Part shown: positions 25,837 to 35,242 of the stretch, in pieces
Numbering within the stretch: position 1 is the first letter of the stretch
Layout of the letters: every line of letters begins with the position of its first letter
Assembly (NCBI RefSeq): GCF_003992725.1
Contig: NZ_RZNF01000002.1
Coordinates: 496,001-560,000, forward strand
DNA length: 64,000 nucleotides
Reading direction: 5' to 3'
From: Rhodomicrobium lacus
Lineage (GTDB): Bacteria; Pseudomonadota; Alphaproteobacteria; Rhizobiales; Rhodomicrobiaceae
Notes under the pieces: model-generated
The model's input: only the letters and a program-made list of their open reading frames with translations
Databases searched by the model: none
Told to the model about the DNA's origin: nothing
Position numbers and translations under genes: made by a program

Positions 25837-26117
25837 TCGAGGCTCCCTGGCGGAACCGCAATTCATGCTGCGGTTTCGATTCCTTATGGCGCGTCGGGAA
25901 CGATTAGCGGCAATCCGGGGTCAAGTCCAGTGAACTCGCGGCGGGGGCGGTCCGGGCTGGGGAAATATGGATCGCCCCGTGTAGAGCGAGCGGCGTGCTG
26001 TCGATGTCGCAGAGATGAACGTTCGCCGTTGGTAGGCATTTCGGCCTCATTACTTAGATGATACCGTACGCGTCGAAAAAATAAGAAAACGCATGTTGTC
26101 AGGGGATGGAAACGGCC

Positions 26118-27857
26118 ATGGACGGGCACGATCAACCGCATATTTTGGAAACGAACGACAAGGAAATTCAGGAGGAATCGACGGCGACGTCTCGGGCGTG
26201 GCTTCGATCCTATCCGCCGGGAGTAGACTGGTTTGAAGCCTTCGAACCGAAGCCCCTGCCGGTTACGCTCGAAGAGACGGTGGCGCGCTTTCCAGACAAG
26301 CCAGCCTCGTGGTTCTTCGGAAAGACGATGACCTACGCCGAACTCGGCGCGGCCGTCGACCGCGCAACCAAGGGGCTGCAAAGCCTCGGCGTTCGCGAAG
26401 GAACGCGCGTGGGCCTGCTTTTTCCGAACTGTCCGGCCTTCGTCATCTTCTATTATGCGACGCTGAAGGCGGGCGGCACCGTTGTGAGCCTCAACCCGCT
26501 TTATACGGTGCCGGAACTCGCCCATCAGGTTAAGGACGCGGGCGCGAACATCGTGGTGACGGCAGATCTCGCGGCCACGCTTCCGAAGGCGAAGTCGCTC
26601 GTCGATAAGGGGACGCTCGAAACGGTGGTCGTCGCCTCATTCAAGAAGATGTTGCCGGGGTTGAAGGGCTTCCTCTTCGGTCTCTTCAAGGGCAAGGAGC
26701 TTGCGAAGTGGACGCCCGGCAAGGGTATCGTCTCGGCGCAGGACTTGTTGAACAACGATGGCAATTACGACCGCCGCGCCATCGACGTGCAATCCGTCGC
26801 GGCGCTTCAATATACGGGGGGCACGACGGGCACCCCGAAAGGCGCGATGCTCACCCATGCGAACCTCTCGGTCAACGTGCAGCAGGCGGCCGCCTGGTTT
26901 CCGGGCCTCGCCATCCCCGGTGAAGAGCGCTTTTTCTGCGTGATCCCGTTCTTTCATTCGTTTGCGATGACGGGCCTCATGAATTTCGCGATCCTCAAGG
27001 GCGCGCAGATGATCATGCTGCCGCGCTTTGAACTGAAACTCGCTCTGAAGACCATCGACCAGACGAAGCCCACCATCATGGCGGGCGTGCCGACGCTGTT
27101 CAACGCCATGGCAAAGGTGCCGGACATCAAGGATCACGATCTTTCGTCGCTGAAGTTCTGCATTTCCGGCGGCGCGGCGCTTCCGCTCGAAGTGCGCCGC
27201 GATTTCGAACGCGTGTCCGGATGCGGCCTCGTGGAGGGCTACGGCCTGTCGGAAACCTCGCCCGTCACGCATATCAATCCGCTGAACGGTCCCAAAAAGG
27301 AATGCTCCATCGGCCTGCCGGTGCCCGGTACCGAGATGTCGCTCAGAAAGCTCGGCGATCCGAAAGAGGAAGTGCCGCTCGGTGAAAAAGGCGAGATCTG
27401 CATTCGCGGCCCGCAGGTTATGAAAGGCTACTGGAACAAGCCGAAGGAAACGGCCGACACCTTCGTCGGCGATTTTTTCCGCACCGGCGATGTCGCCTAT
27501 ATGGATGAGGACGGCTTCACCTACATCGTCGACCGCATCAAGGATCTGATCATCTGTTCCGGTTTCAATGTCTATCCGAGGCGCATCGAGGAGGCGATCT
27601 ACGAGCACCCCGCGGTGGACGAGGTGACCGTGATCGGCGTGCCGGACAAGTATCGCGGCGAAGCGCCGAAGGCGTTCGTGAAACTGCGCGAAGGCCAGCA
27701 GGTCACAAAGGAAGAAATGCTCGATTTCCTGAAAGAGCGCATTTCAAAGATCGAGCTTCCAGCCGACATCGAATTCCGCGCCGAACTGCCGAAGACGCTG
27801 ATCGGCAAGCTCTCGAAGAAGGAGCTGAAGGCGGAGGAGGTTGCGAAGCCGCATTGA
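26118..27857 (+). CDS. Long-chain-fatty-acid-CoA ligase (AMP-binding family)
   Basis: About 579 residues of the FadD-like adenylate-forming family, which activates fatty acids to acyl-CoA through acyl-AMP. The P-loop-like motif is YTGGTTGTPKGAML. The later signatures are VEGYGLSETSPVTHIN, GEICIRGPQVMKGYW, and RTGDVAYMDEDGFTYIVDRI. The catalytic Lys lies in the final PKTLIGKLSKKEL. ATG 26118 is one option; 26106 has its Shine-Dalgarno sequence too close. It is divergent from the ACP-ketosynthase pair and could feed or use the same acyl pool. Confidence 0.9.
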   Translation: MDGHDQPHILETNDKEIQEESTATSRAWLRSYPPGVDWFEAFEPKPLPVTLEETVARFPDKPASWFFGKTMTYAELGAAVDRATKGLQSLGVREGTRVGLLFPNCPAFVIFYYATLKAGGTVVSLNPLYTVPELAHQVKDAGANIVVTADLAATLPKAKSLVDKGTLETVVVASFKKMLPGLKGFLFGLFKGKELAKWTPGKGIVSAQDLLNNDGNYDRRAIDVQSVAALQYTGGTTGTPKGAMLTHANLSVNVQQAAAWFPGLAIPGEERFFCVIPFFHSFAMTGLMNFAILKGAQMIMLPRFELKLALKTIDQTKPTIMAGVPTLFNAMAKVPDIKDHDLSSLKFCISGGAALPLEVRRDFERVSGCGLVEGYGLSETSPVTHINPLNGPKKECSIGLPVPGTEMSLRKLGDPKEEVPLGEKGEICIRGPQVMKGYWNKPKETADTFVGDFFRTGDVAYMDEDGFTYIVDRIKDLIICSGFNVYPRRIEEAIYEHPAVDEVTVIGVPDKYRGEAPKAFVKLREGQQVTKEEMLDFLKERISKIELPADIEFRAELPKTLIGKLSKKELKAEEVAKPH

Positions 27858-27873
27858 CGGGGATTAACAGGGG

Positions 27874-27892
27874 GGCCCGGTTCGGCCGGGCC
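27874..27892 (+). terminator. GC hairpin between acyl-CoA ligase and racemase
   Basis: GGCCCGG (27874-27880) and CCGGGCC (27886-27892) pair around TTCGG, 17 bases behind the ligase stop and 22 bases before the next ATG. No T-run follows. It is probably a partial terminator or attenuator between two loosely coupled genes. Confidence 0.4.
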
Positions 27893-27913
27893 GGCCCACG
27901 CGGAATAAACGCT

Positions 27914-28612
27914 ATGAAGACCATCGGCCTTATCGGCGGAATGAGTTGGGAAAGTTCAGCCCAATACTATCGCATCATCAATCAGGGCGTCAGAGAACGG
28001 ATGGGCGGTGTTCATTCGGCCCGGATCCTCATGTTCTCGGTCGATTTCGCCCACATCGAGCGCCTGCAGCACGATGGCGACTGGGCATCGCTGACCGCCG
28101 AGATGATCGATGCGGCGAAGCGCCTTGAGCGGGGAGGCGCGGACTTCCTGTTGCTCTGCACGAATACGATGCATCGAACGGCGGACGAGGTGGCTGCGAG
28201 CGTTTCCATTCCGCTTTTGCATATTGCCGATCCGACCGGCGAGAGAGTCCGGGCGGCTGGATATACCCGCATTGGCCTGCTGGGCACGGCTTTCACCATG
28301 GAACAGACCTTTTACAAGGATCGGCTTTCGAGCCGTTTCGGACTGGAAGTGCTGGTTCCCGACGAAACAGACCGGAGCCTCGTGCATGACGTGATCTATC
28401 GCGAGCTTGTCGCCGGGCGGGTCAACGACGCCTCGCGTCGAGCGTATCGTGAAATCATGGCGCGTCTGGTGGAGCGCGGGGCACAGGCCATCATAATGGG
28501 CTGCACGGAAATCATGCTTCTCATCTCGGAAGAGGATTGCTCCGTGCCCCTCTTCGATACCACAACGATTCACGCCCGCGCTGCGATCACACGGGCGCTG
28601 GACGACAGGTAA
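27914..28612 (+). CDS. Aspartate/glutamate racemase family protein
   Basis: A 232-residue protein from ATG 27914 (MKTIGLIGGMSWESSAQYYR), the standard start of the Asp/Glu racemase family. The two catalytic cysteines are present in LLLCTNTMH and IIMGCTEI, so the enzyme should be able to racemise or isomerise an amino or hydroxy acid without a cofactor. The natural substrate cannot be read from the sequence; aspartate is the most likely. The gene converges with mazG, and a hairpin lies between them. Confidence 0.88.
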   Translation: MKTIGLIGGMSWESSAQYYRIINQGVRERMGGVHSARILMFSVDFAHIERLQHDGDWASLTAEMIDAAKRLERGGADFLLLCTNTMHRTADEVAASVSIPLLHIADPTGERVRAAGYTRIGLLGTAFTMEQTFYKDRLSSRFGLEVLVPDETDRSLVHDVIYRELVAGRVNDASRRAYREIMARLVERGAQAIIMGCTEIMLLISEEDCSVPLFDTTTIHARAAITRALDDR

Positions 28613-28638
28613 TGTGCGTCATTCCGTCGTTCAGGAAT

Positions 28639-28671
28639 GGAGAAGTCTGCCCCTGTCGGCAGGGCTTCTCC
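28639..28671. terminator. Hairpin between convergent racemase and mazG genes
   Basis: GGAGAAG (28639-28645) pairs with CTTCTCC (28665-28671), with an inner CCCTG/CAGGG stem. The structure lies 27 bases behind the racemase stop and 78 bases behind the mazG stop, so it may terminate transcription from both sides. T-runs are absent, which lowers confidence. Confidence 0.5.
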
Positions 28672-28748
28672 CGCCCGGCTGTCACGCGACAAGGTGCCGA
28701 CCAATTCGACGACACCCGTCGCGTCGTATGATGGTGTGAAGCAACCGG

Positions 28749-29651
28749 TTACTTCCCGCCTTGTTCGCGTTCCCTGGCCTTTGCCCGGTCCCAATACACC
28801 CCCATCTCGTCGAGGCGCATCTCTTCGAGCTTGCGGCCTTCCTCCTCCGCGCCCTTCACAACCTCGCCCATGCGGCGAATGAACTTCGCGTTGGCCGAGC
28901 GAAGCGCAGCTTCCGGATCGATGTCGAGCCAGCGCCCGAGATTGACGACGACGAACATCAGGTCTCCGAATTCCTCGAAGCGGCGCTTGTCGGTCTCGGG
29001 GCCCGCAGGTGCGGCTATTTCCGCGCGCAGTTCCGCAAGTTCCTCATCCACCTTGTCGAGAACGGGCGCGACGTTCGGCCAGTCGAAACCGACGCTCGCG
29101 GCGCGACCCTGCAGTTTCGTGCTGCGAAGGAGCGCAGGCAGACCGGCGCCGATGCCATCGAACAGGTCGCGCGGCGAAGTTTCCGGATCCGCAGCACCGG
29201 ACGTGCCCCGCCTCTCGGCTTTCGCCTTGCGTTCCTCGGCCTTGATCGCCTCCCAGGTCGCTTTCGCGTCCAAAGCGCCGCCCGCGCCCTCGAAGACATG
29301 GGGATGGCGGCGAATGAGCTTCTCGCTTATCGCGCGCGCCACATCGACGAAGGCGAAATGCCCGGCTTCCTCGGCCATCCGCGCGTGGAAGACCACCTGC
29401 AAAAGCAGGTCGCCCAGTTCATCCTTGAGGTCGTCCATGTCGCCGCGCTCGATCGCGTCCGCGACCTCATAGGCTTCCTCGATCGTGTAGGGCGCGATGG
29501 TGCCGAAGCTCTGCTGCACATCCCACGGACAGCCGCGTTCGGGGTCGCGCAGGCGCGCCATGATGGCGATCAGCCGCGAAAGCTGCTCCTCGGCGGAAGA
29601 GGGCGCCTCCGCTAGGGTGTCATTCGCCCGAGTTTCCGATTCGTTCGTCAC
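28749..29651 (-). CDS. mazG: Nucleoside triphosphate pyrophosphohydrolase MazG
   Basis: A 300-residue, two-domain MazG (all-alpha NTP pyrophosphatase). The N-terminal domain carries the metal-binding pattern EEAYEVADAIERGD followed by LKDELGDLLLQVVFHARM, matching E-x2-E...E-x2-D. The C-terminal domain has a second copy (VDEELAELRAEI; FGDLMFVVVNLGRW). It removes aberrant or excess NTPs and can influence the stringent response. The C-terminal extension is rich in Glu and Arg. It has a short Ser/Glu-rich start (MTNESETRANDTLAEAPSSA). Confidence 0.93.
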   Translation of the reverse strand: MTNESETRANDTLAEAPSSAEEQLSRLIAIMARLRDPERGCPWDVQQSFGTIAPYTIEEAYEVADAIERGDMDDLKDELGDLLLQVVFHARMAEEAGHFAFVDVARAISEKLIRRHPHVFEGAGGALDAKATWEAIKAEERKAKAERRGTSGAADPETSPRDLFDGIGAGLPALLRSTKLQGRAASVGFDWPNVAPVLDKVDEELAELRAEIAAPAGPETDKRRFEEFGDLMFVVVNLGRWLDIDPEAALRSANAKFIRRMGEVVKGAEEEGRKLEEMRLDEMGVYWDRAKAREREQGGK

Positions 29652-30169
29652 GCTTCCTCCGTGCCCAGGGGCGATTGACGGTCAAGACCAAATCACCCTA
29701 CGGTTTATATCCTTCGGCAAAAGACGTGCAAGGACGCGTCATGCGGGTCGTCGCATCAATCTTCCGCTTCCTTTATCGGGCGATCCATCGTCTGCGGACG
29801 ATATCCGCCTTGTCGCGCGTCGCGTCCCGGCCGCACGGAGTGAGCATACCCGCTGCCGCGCCGTCGCATTCCGTCGGCGAAGCGCCCGCCACGACGCCGG
29901 AAATCCCGATCCCAGGCCGCCTGCGGCATCCTCCCGAAAGCCGGACGCCGCATGACGCCGTCGATTGGTGTTGCCGGCAAGCTTGCCTTCGCCAAAGCGA
30001 TGCCGCCTTGGCGGAGGCCGATCTGAAGCCCACGATCGCGCGTTCCCTCGATTTTGCATTCCGTGGAAAGCAGGCATCCCAGACATTCCGCGCACGTTTT
30101 TTCTTCGGACCGTTTGCCATCGGCCCTCCTCGATGGGAACAAAGGACAACAGGACCGCCGTTCCCGCGT

Positions 30170-30307
30170 TCACTTTTTGTCCTTAGCCGCCGCCGGAGCC
30201 GCGTCAGCGCCCGGTGATTCGACCCAACGAAAGGTCCGGCTTGCGGGGCCCTCGCCATAAAATTCGGTTTTCCAGCCTGGATCGTCGCCTGAAATAGCGG
30301 TTTGCAC
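30170..30307 (-). pseudogene. Possible gene remnant: C-terminal-like peptide
   Basis: A leftward frame open from a GTG at 30307 to a TGA gives 45 residues (GDDPGWKTEFYGEGPASRTF, then RWVESPGADAAPAAAKDKK). The mix of residues and the Ala/Lys-rich ending resemble the C-terminus of a real, larger protein rather than a chance frame. A TAG directly upstream closes the frame, so any longer gene has been lost. The family is not recognised. Confidence 0.3.
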
Positions 30308-30325
30308 GAGAAGGTGAGGTGTTGC

Positions 30326-30457
30326 CTATTTTTCGGAGAGATCCGAGACGTAGATGATATCGTTTTGCCTTATGAAAGGCGAGTCCGGGTTCTCGAAAAG
30401 TTCCGTATACCGCATTTTGTCACTTAAAATTTTAATGAATTCCGTTCTGTTCCCGCG
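30326..30457 (-). pseudogene. Possible gene remnant: export-protein-like C-terminus
   Basis: The end of a leftward frame reads EFIKILSDKMRYTELFENPD then SPFIRQNDIIYVSDLSEK. The NDIIYVSD phrase recalls the last strand of polysaccharide-export (Wza-type) proteins. It is AT-richer than its surroundings, and the sequence upstream in the frame has no sensible continuation. I regard it as a weak candidate for debris of a transferred gene. Confidence 0.25.
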
Positions 30458-31102
30458 ACGTGGGACAGCCGCTACGTTCACGCCAAAAAACAACGCGAAA
30501 ACACGAGCCTGCCGTGCGCAGGCGCCCGTGAATGGCAGGCGCATGAGACAGGGCGAGAACAAAGACAGGACGCTCGATGATGTCGTGGCGGTGTGCAGCG
30601 GATGCGCCAGCTGGGAAATCGCGGGTTGTCGGCCGGTCGTTGCTGCATTACGGAAACTTTCCATAATGCATCTTATGCGAATCGCACAAAGCCGGGTCGA
30701 TTGCCTTGAGACCCGTCAGAGGCTGGACGCGACTTCTCACAAGCCCGCTCATCGTTCGCGGTCTTTCCGTCTCCGGCTTCAGGGAACCTGGAAATGTGGC
30801 TGCCGACACATGCAAGGGTTCAGGCGTGGTGCTGGGCTCGGCGAGCGACGATGGCCATATGCACCACTTTAGCGAGGCTTGGCCGTTGCCCTTCTCAACG
30901 GGGCTTACTCGTCGCGTTCACGAGCATGCCGAGGCGAGACGCCAGAAACAAAAACGCGCTCCCGTTGAAGCGCGTTCCGAATTCCCTGAATGCCATAGCT
31001 TGAGATGCACCGACAGCTGCCGCCATTAATCGGACGACGGCACCGCGCGTAGATCGCTGATGTGGAACAGCTTGTCCGCCTCGATCGGCGGCTCAGACTG
31101 AG

Positions 31103-32653
31103 TTACGCCTCTGCCGATGGCGTTTCGTGGAATTTCGCCGAGAAGCGATCCAGCAACCGGACGCCATAACCCGACCCCCAGCTTTGATTTATGTCGGTCG
31201 AGGGCGATGCCATAGCTGTCCCGGCAATATCGAGGTGCGCCCACGGCGTGCCATTCTTGACGAAACGCTGCAGAAACTGTGCGGCGGTGATCGAACCGGC
31301 GTCGCGCCCACCGATATTCTTGATATCGGCAAACTTGCCGTCGATAAGCTTGTTATATTTCTTGGAAAGCGGCATGCGCCAGGCGAGTTCGCCAGATTGC
31401 GCTCCCGCCTCGATGATTTCGTTCGCCAGCCTGTCATCGTTTGAAAACAGCCCGGCATACTCCTTGCCGAGCGCGACGAGAATGGCGCCCGTGAGCGTCG
31501 CAAGCGTGATCAGCAGTTTCGGTTCGAGATACTCCTGCGCATACCACAGAAGGTCTGCCAGCACGAGACGCCCCTCGGCGTCGGTGTTGAGAATCTCGAT
31601 GGTCTGGCCCGAAGCCGAGGTGACGATGTCGCCGGGCCGCGTCGCGGTGCCGCTCGGCATGTTCTCGACGAGTCCGACGATGCCGACCGCGTTGACAGGT
31701 GCCTTGCGCAGCGCAAGCGTTGCCATCGCGCCTGCAACCGCGGCCGCGCCTCCCATATCGCCCTTCATGTCCTCCATGCCGGCCCCGGGCTTGATGGAAA
31801 TGCCGCCTGAATCGAAGCAGACGCCCTTGCCGACGAACACGAGATTGCCGTCGCCCGCCGAGCGACCGACCGCGCCGTTCCACCTCAGAACGACGACCGA
31901 AGTCGGCTGCGCACTCCCCTGCCCCACCGCCAGCAACGCATTCATGCCGAGCGACTTGAGCTTTACCTCGTCCAGCACTTCGACAGTTAGGCCAAGCGCT
32001 TCGAGCGCGCGCAGCCGAGCCGTGAATTCGGGCGGAGTCAGGATATTTGCCGGCTCGTTGACGAGATCGCGCGCGAGATAGACGCCCGCAAGCTCGGCCT
32101 GCGTGTGTTCCAGCTTCGCCGCGAGCTTGTCGCCCCAGCAGGAAAAAATAGAAAGCTTCGGCGGAGCGCGGCCTTCGTCCGGCTCGTTTTCGTCGCCGCC
32201 TTCCGGACTTTTGGCGACCTTCGACTTGTATTTCTTGAAGGTGTAGTTTCTGAGGCTGAAGCCGGCCGCGAAGCCGAGCGGCGCGTCTTCCGGCAGGTGA
32301 TCGACACCCGCGAATACCACGTCGACCTCGGTCGTCTTTTTCGGCAACTTGCCCCGCACCACGCCGCCGAGGTCCATCCAGTCGCGATGCGTCAGCGTCT
32401 TGGCGTCGCCGATGCCAACGAGCAGGAGCCGAGCCGCCTTGAGACCATGCGGCGCCAGAATTTCCAGCAGATTCTTGCGCTTCGGCTTGAACCCGGACAC
32501 CTCGATTGCGCGCGAAACGGCGCCGGCGCTCGTCTTGTCGAGCCGCTTGATCGGAGGTGGAAGGTCTTCGCCCTCCGTCACGAAATACACGACGGTCGAG
32601 CCTTTCGGCTCCGGCTGCAACGAGGCGAACGAAACGGCTGGAAGTTCTGTCAT
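31103..32653 (-). CDS. pepA: Leucyl aminopeptidase PepA (M17)
   Basis: A 516-residue M17 metallo-aminopeptidase starting at ATG 32653 (MTELPAVSFASLQPEPKGST). The catalytic domain shows the metal-ligand segments VGKGVCFDSGGISIKPG and MEDMKGDMGGAAAV and the family signature NTDAEGRLVLADLL. It releases N-terminal residues from peptides in the cytoplasm using two metal ions. PepA of enteric bacteria also binds DNA, which cannot be judged here. It is divergent from lptF. The 252 bases between them hold both promoters. Confidence 0.95.
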   Translation of the reverse strand: MTELPAVSFASLQPEPKGSTVVYFVTEGEDLPPPIKRLDKTSAGAVSRAIEVSGFKPKRKNLLEILAPHGLKAARLLLVGIGDAKTLTHRDWMDLGGVVRGKLPKKTTEVDVVFAGVDHLPEDAPLGFAAGFSLRNYTFKKYKSKVAKSPEGGDENEPDEGRAPPKLSIFSCWGDKLAAKLEHTQAELAGVYLARDLVNEPANILTPPEFTARLRALEALGLTVEVLDEVKLKSLGMNALLAVGQGSAQPTSVVVLRWNGAVGRSAGDGNLVFVGKGVCFDSGGISIKPGAGMEDMKGDMGGAAAVAGAMATLALRKAPVNAVGIVGLVENMPSGTATRPGDIVTSASGQTIEILNTDAEGRLVLADLLWYAQEYLEPKLLITLATLTGAILVALGKEYAGLFSNDDRLANEIIEAGAQSGELAWRMPLSKKYNKLIDGKFADIKNIGGRDAGSITAAQFLQRFVKNGTPWAHLDIAGTAMASPSTDINQSWGSGYGVRLLDRFSAKFHETPSAEA

Positions 32654-32905
32654 CGAGTGAGCGGACCGTTCTGGCGGGAAATCGAGTTCGGAAAGCGTAC
32701 AGGAAACGCGCGGCGTTGCAAAGTCCGCGTCCAAAGGAAACATCCCTCGAAATCGCGCCGAAAATGCGCCATGAACCCATGTGTAGTGAAGCCTCGAACC
32801 TGAATCGCCTCGAACGCGCCTTTACCGGGCGCCGGATGCCGAAACAGGACCGCTCGTTGATCGGGCAAAGCCGGAGCGTGCCCCGCCCGCTGGAGTGATC
32901 GTTGA

Positions 32906-34069
32906 ATGCTGATTAGCCGGTATATCTTCCGCCAGACGGCGTCGGCGCTCATCATGATCCTCGTTTCGCTGACGCTCATCGTCTGGCTGACGTCGCTCTT
33001 GCGCGAGATCAAGCTTCTCACCGCGCAGGGACAGACGTTCCTTCTGTTTCTCCAGATCACCGCGCTCGCCATCCCGAACCTGATCGTCACGGTGGCTCCC
33101 GTTGCCTTCCTGATCGCCGCGCTTCACAGCCTCAACCGTCTTTCGGGCGATAGCGAACTCATTGTGCTGTCGGCGGCAGGCTCGTCGGTCTGGCGGTTGC
33201 TCTCGCCCTATCTGTTCCTCGCGGTCGTGGTGTCTATGTGTGTGCTGACGGCGAATCTGTTCGTGCTGCCGAAGGCGGCGCGGCTTCTCGGCGATACGGT
33301 GTCGCAAGTACGCGCCGATGTGCTTTCGCAGGTGATCCAGCCGGGCGAGTTCTCCGACCTCGAACCGGGCCTGACCTTCCACATGCGCGCAAAGAGCGAC
33401 GACGGGGAGCTTCTGGGCGTCGTCGTGCGCGACGAGCGCGATCCGAAGTCGGTGACGACCGTCATCGCGGAGCGCGGCCAGATCCTTCAGGATGAAGGGC
33501 GGGCGTCCATGATGCTCCACGACGGCAAGATCATTCGCCAGCAGGCCGGTAAGACTGCCGCGCAGATCGTGGATTTCACGAGCTACGGCTTCGACATCGG
33601 CGACTTTTCCGCGAAACAAGGCGTTCGCGAACGAAAGCCGCGAGAGCGCGATATCGGCGAGCTTCTTTACCCTGACAAGGAAAGCGCCGCCTATACGAAC
33701 AACAAGGGAGCGTTCCGCTCTGAAATCCACGAGCGCTTTTCCGGTGCGATCTATCCGATCGCCTTCGCCATTATCGCCGTGCTGTATCTGGGGCGCCCGA
33801 AGACCACGCGCGAGGGCCGCGCGGGCAATCTTTTCACGGCCTTCGCGCTCGGTGCCGCCATCCGCATCGTCGGGATCGCGGGCGTGAATATCGTGGGAAA
33901 GAAGGCATGGGCGCTAGGCCTGATCTACGGCATACCCGTGGCAGTGATCGCTGGAGGGCTTGTGATGTTGCGGTTCGACATCGGCGCGCCCGTCATAGCG
34001 CTGCCCAGTCTGCGCCTGCCCTCGTTTCTGAAACGCGGCGGTTCCGCACCCGCCGCGTCGGCGTCCTGA
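32906..34069 (+). CDS. lptF: LPS export ABC transporter permease LptF
   Basis: A 387-residue LptF/LptG-family permease. It starts MLISRYIFRQTASALIMILV, with about three N-terminal and three C-terminal membrane spans flanking a periplasmic jellyroll domain (residues about 135-265, with FSDLEPGLTFHMRAKSDDG). With LptG and the LptB ATPase it extracts LPS from the inner membrane. The latter half keeps the family text HERFSGAIYPIAFAIIAVLY. The next gene follows after 12 bases, giving the lptFG operon. Confidence 0.95.
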   Translation: MLISRYIFRQTASALIMILVSLTLIVWLTSLLREIKLLTAQGQTFLLFLQITALAIPNLIVTVAPVAFLIAALHSLNRLSGDSELIVLSAAGSSVWRLLSPYLFLAVVVSMCVLTANLFVLPKAARLLGDTVSQVRADVLSQVIQPGEFSDLEPGLTFHMRAKSDDGELLGVVVRDERDPKSVTTVIAERGQILQDEGRASMMLHDGKIIRQQAGKTAAQIVDFTSYGFDIGDFSAKQGVRERKPRERDIGELLYPDKESAAYTNNKGAFRSEIHERFSGAIYPIAFAIIAVLYLGRPKTTREGRAGNLFTAFALGAAIRIVGIAGVNIVGKKAWALGLIYGIPVAVIAGGLVMLRFDIGAPVIALPSLRLPSFLKRGGSAPAASAS

Positions 34070-34081
34070 GGATTTTGCGTC

Positions 34082-35173
34082 ATGATGATTTTCACCACCG
34101 TCGGACGCTACATGGCGAAACGGTTCGCCATGACGATCCTCGGCGTCTTCTTCGTGACGCTGCTTCTCATATTTTTCGTGGACTTCGTCGAGGTGCTCCG
34201 AAGCGGCGCGAGAAAGGACGTGAGCGCGGGCACACTCGCGCTGATCACGTTTCTGCGCATTCCCGTTTTCGCGGAACTCACCCTGCCCTTTGCGATCCTG
34301 ATCGGCACCATCGCCGCCTTCCTGAGTCTCAGCCGCACCTCGGAGCTGACGATCATAAGGGCTGCCGGGCTTTCCGTTTGGCAGTTCGTCCAGCCGGCGC
34401 TTGTCGTCGCGATGCTCTTCGGCATTTTCGCCGTTACCATTTACAACCCGGTGGCGTCCGCCATGAAAGCGAAGTCGGAGAAGCTTCTGGCCGACGTTCT
34501 CCAGTCGGAGAAATCGTTCGCGACCTCCCGCGGCACGGGCTCCTGGCTGCGTCAGGAGAGCGTGGACGGGCCGACGATCCTGCATGCCAAGACGTCAGCA
34601 GACAGAGGATTGACGCTGGCTGGCGTGACGCTGTTGCAATTTGATCCCGCCAACAGATTTTATGAACAAATACAAGCGAACAAGGCCGAACTGCGGCAAG
34701 GTTTTTGGCGCCTCGAAAACGTAACTGTGCAAGGTTCCGGCGAGGCCATTCGGCATTACGATGAATATTTTGTAAGTACATATCTTGGTGCTGCTCAGAT
34801 AATGAATAGTCTCGGGTCATTGGAAACCCTGTCTTTTTGGGATTTGCCTGGATTTATTACGTTTGCAAAAAAAGCCGGTCTTCCAACGACACAGTATGAA
34901 CTTCAGTACCAGCTTTTTCTCGTGCGTCCTATTCTTATGGCCGCGATGGTGTTGATCGCTGCAACCTGCTCGCTGAAAGCCTTTCGTTTTGGCAAAATCC
35001 AAACTATGGTTCTGACGGGATTAACCGGGGGGTTCGGTTTTTTCATATTCTCTGAACTGTCGCGAAAGGTGGGCGCGTCGGGATTAGTCCCTGTTACGGT
35101 GGCGGCTTGGGGACCGGCGCTTGTTGCCCTTCTTCTTTCGGCAACCGTCCTTCTCTACCAGGAGGACGGGTAA
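34082..35173 (+). CDS. lptG: LPS export ABC transporter permease LptG
   Basis: The 363-residue partner of LptF. The N-terminus (GRYMAKRFAMTILGVFFVTL) and PFAILIGTIAAFLSLSRTSE are typical. A jellyroll domain follows, and C-terminal spans include PILMAAMVLIAATCSLKAF and GGFGFFIFSELSRKVGASGL. Base composition changes sharply inside the gene: bases 34741-34920 contain 74 G+C of 180 (41%), far below the neighbouring DNA, yet the reading frame and family motifs are intact. This suggests a recombined 3' half. Confidence 0.95.
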   Translation: MMIFTTVGRYMAKRFAMTILGVFFVTLLLIFFVDFVEVLRSGARKDVSAGTLALITFLRIPVFAELTLPFAILIGTIAAFLSLSRTSELTIIRAAGLSVWQFVQPALVVAMLFGIFAVTIYNPVASAMKAKSEKLLADVLQSEKSFATSRGTGSWLRQESVDGPTILHAKTSADRGLTLAGVTLLQFDPANRFYEQIQANKAELRQGFWRLENVTVQGSGEAIRHYDEYFVSTYLGAAQIMNSLGSLETLSFWDLPGFITFAKKAGLPTTQYELQYQLFLVRPILMAAMVLIAATCSLKAFRFGKIQTMVLTGLTGGFGFFIFSELSRKVGASGLVPVTVAAWGPALVALLLSATVLLYQEDG

Positions 35174-35242
35174 TCAGGAGCAGAGGTGTGAGTCGACCGG
35201 GGGGCTTGAGAGTGGTGGTCTTCAGTAAGAGAGCGGCGAGCG

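Larger units (their letters stand above)
29652..31102. other. Gene-sparse 1.45-kb region between mazG and pepA
   Basis: No frame here has the codon use, ribosome binding site and family resemblance of a normal gene. Overlapping medium-length frames occur on both strands, with compositions typical of chance frames in GC-rich DNA. Two short leftward stretches do look protein-like and are listed as possible gene remnants (30170-30307 and 30326-30457). An AT-richer patch at about 30400-30500 suggests foreign or decayed DNA. Confidence 0.5.

Noticed and set aside
29675-30217. Rightward 180-residue frame behind mazG
   Set aside because: Composition is typical of chance frames (Arg/Ser/Pro/Ala), with no domain and competing frames on both strands.
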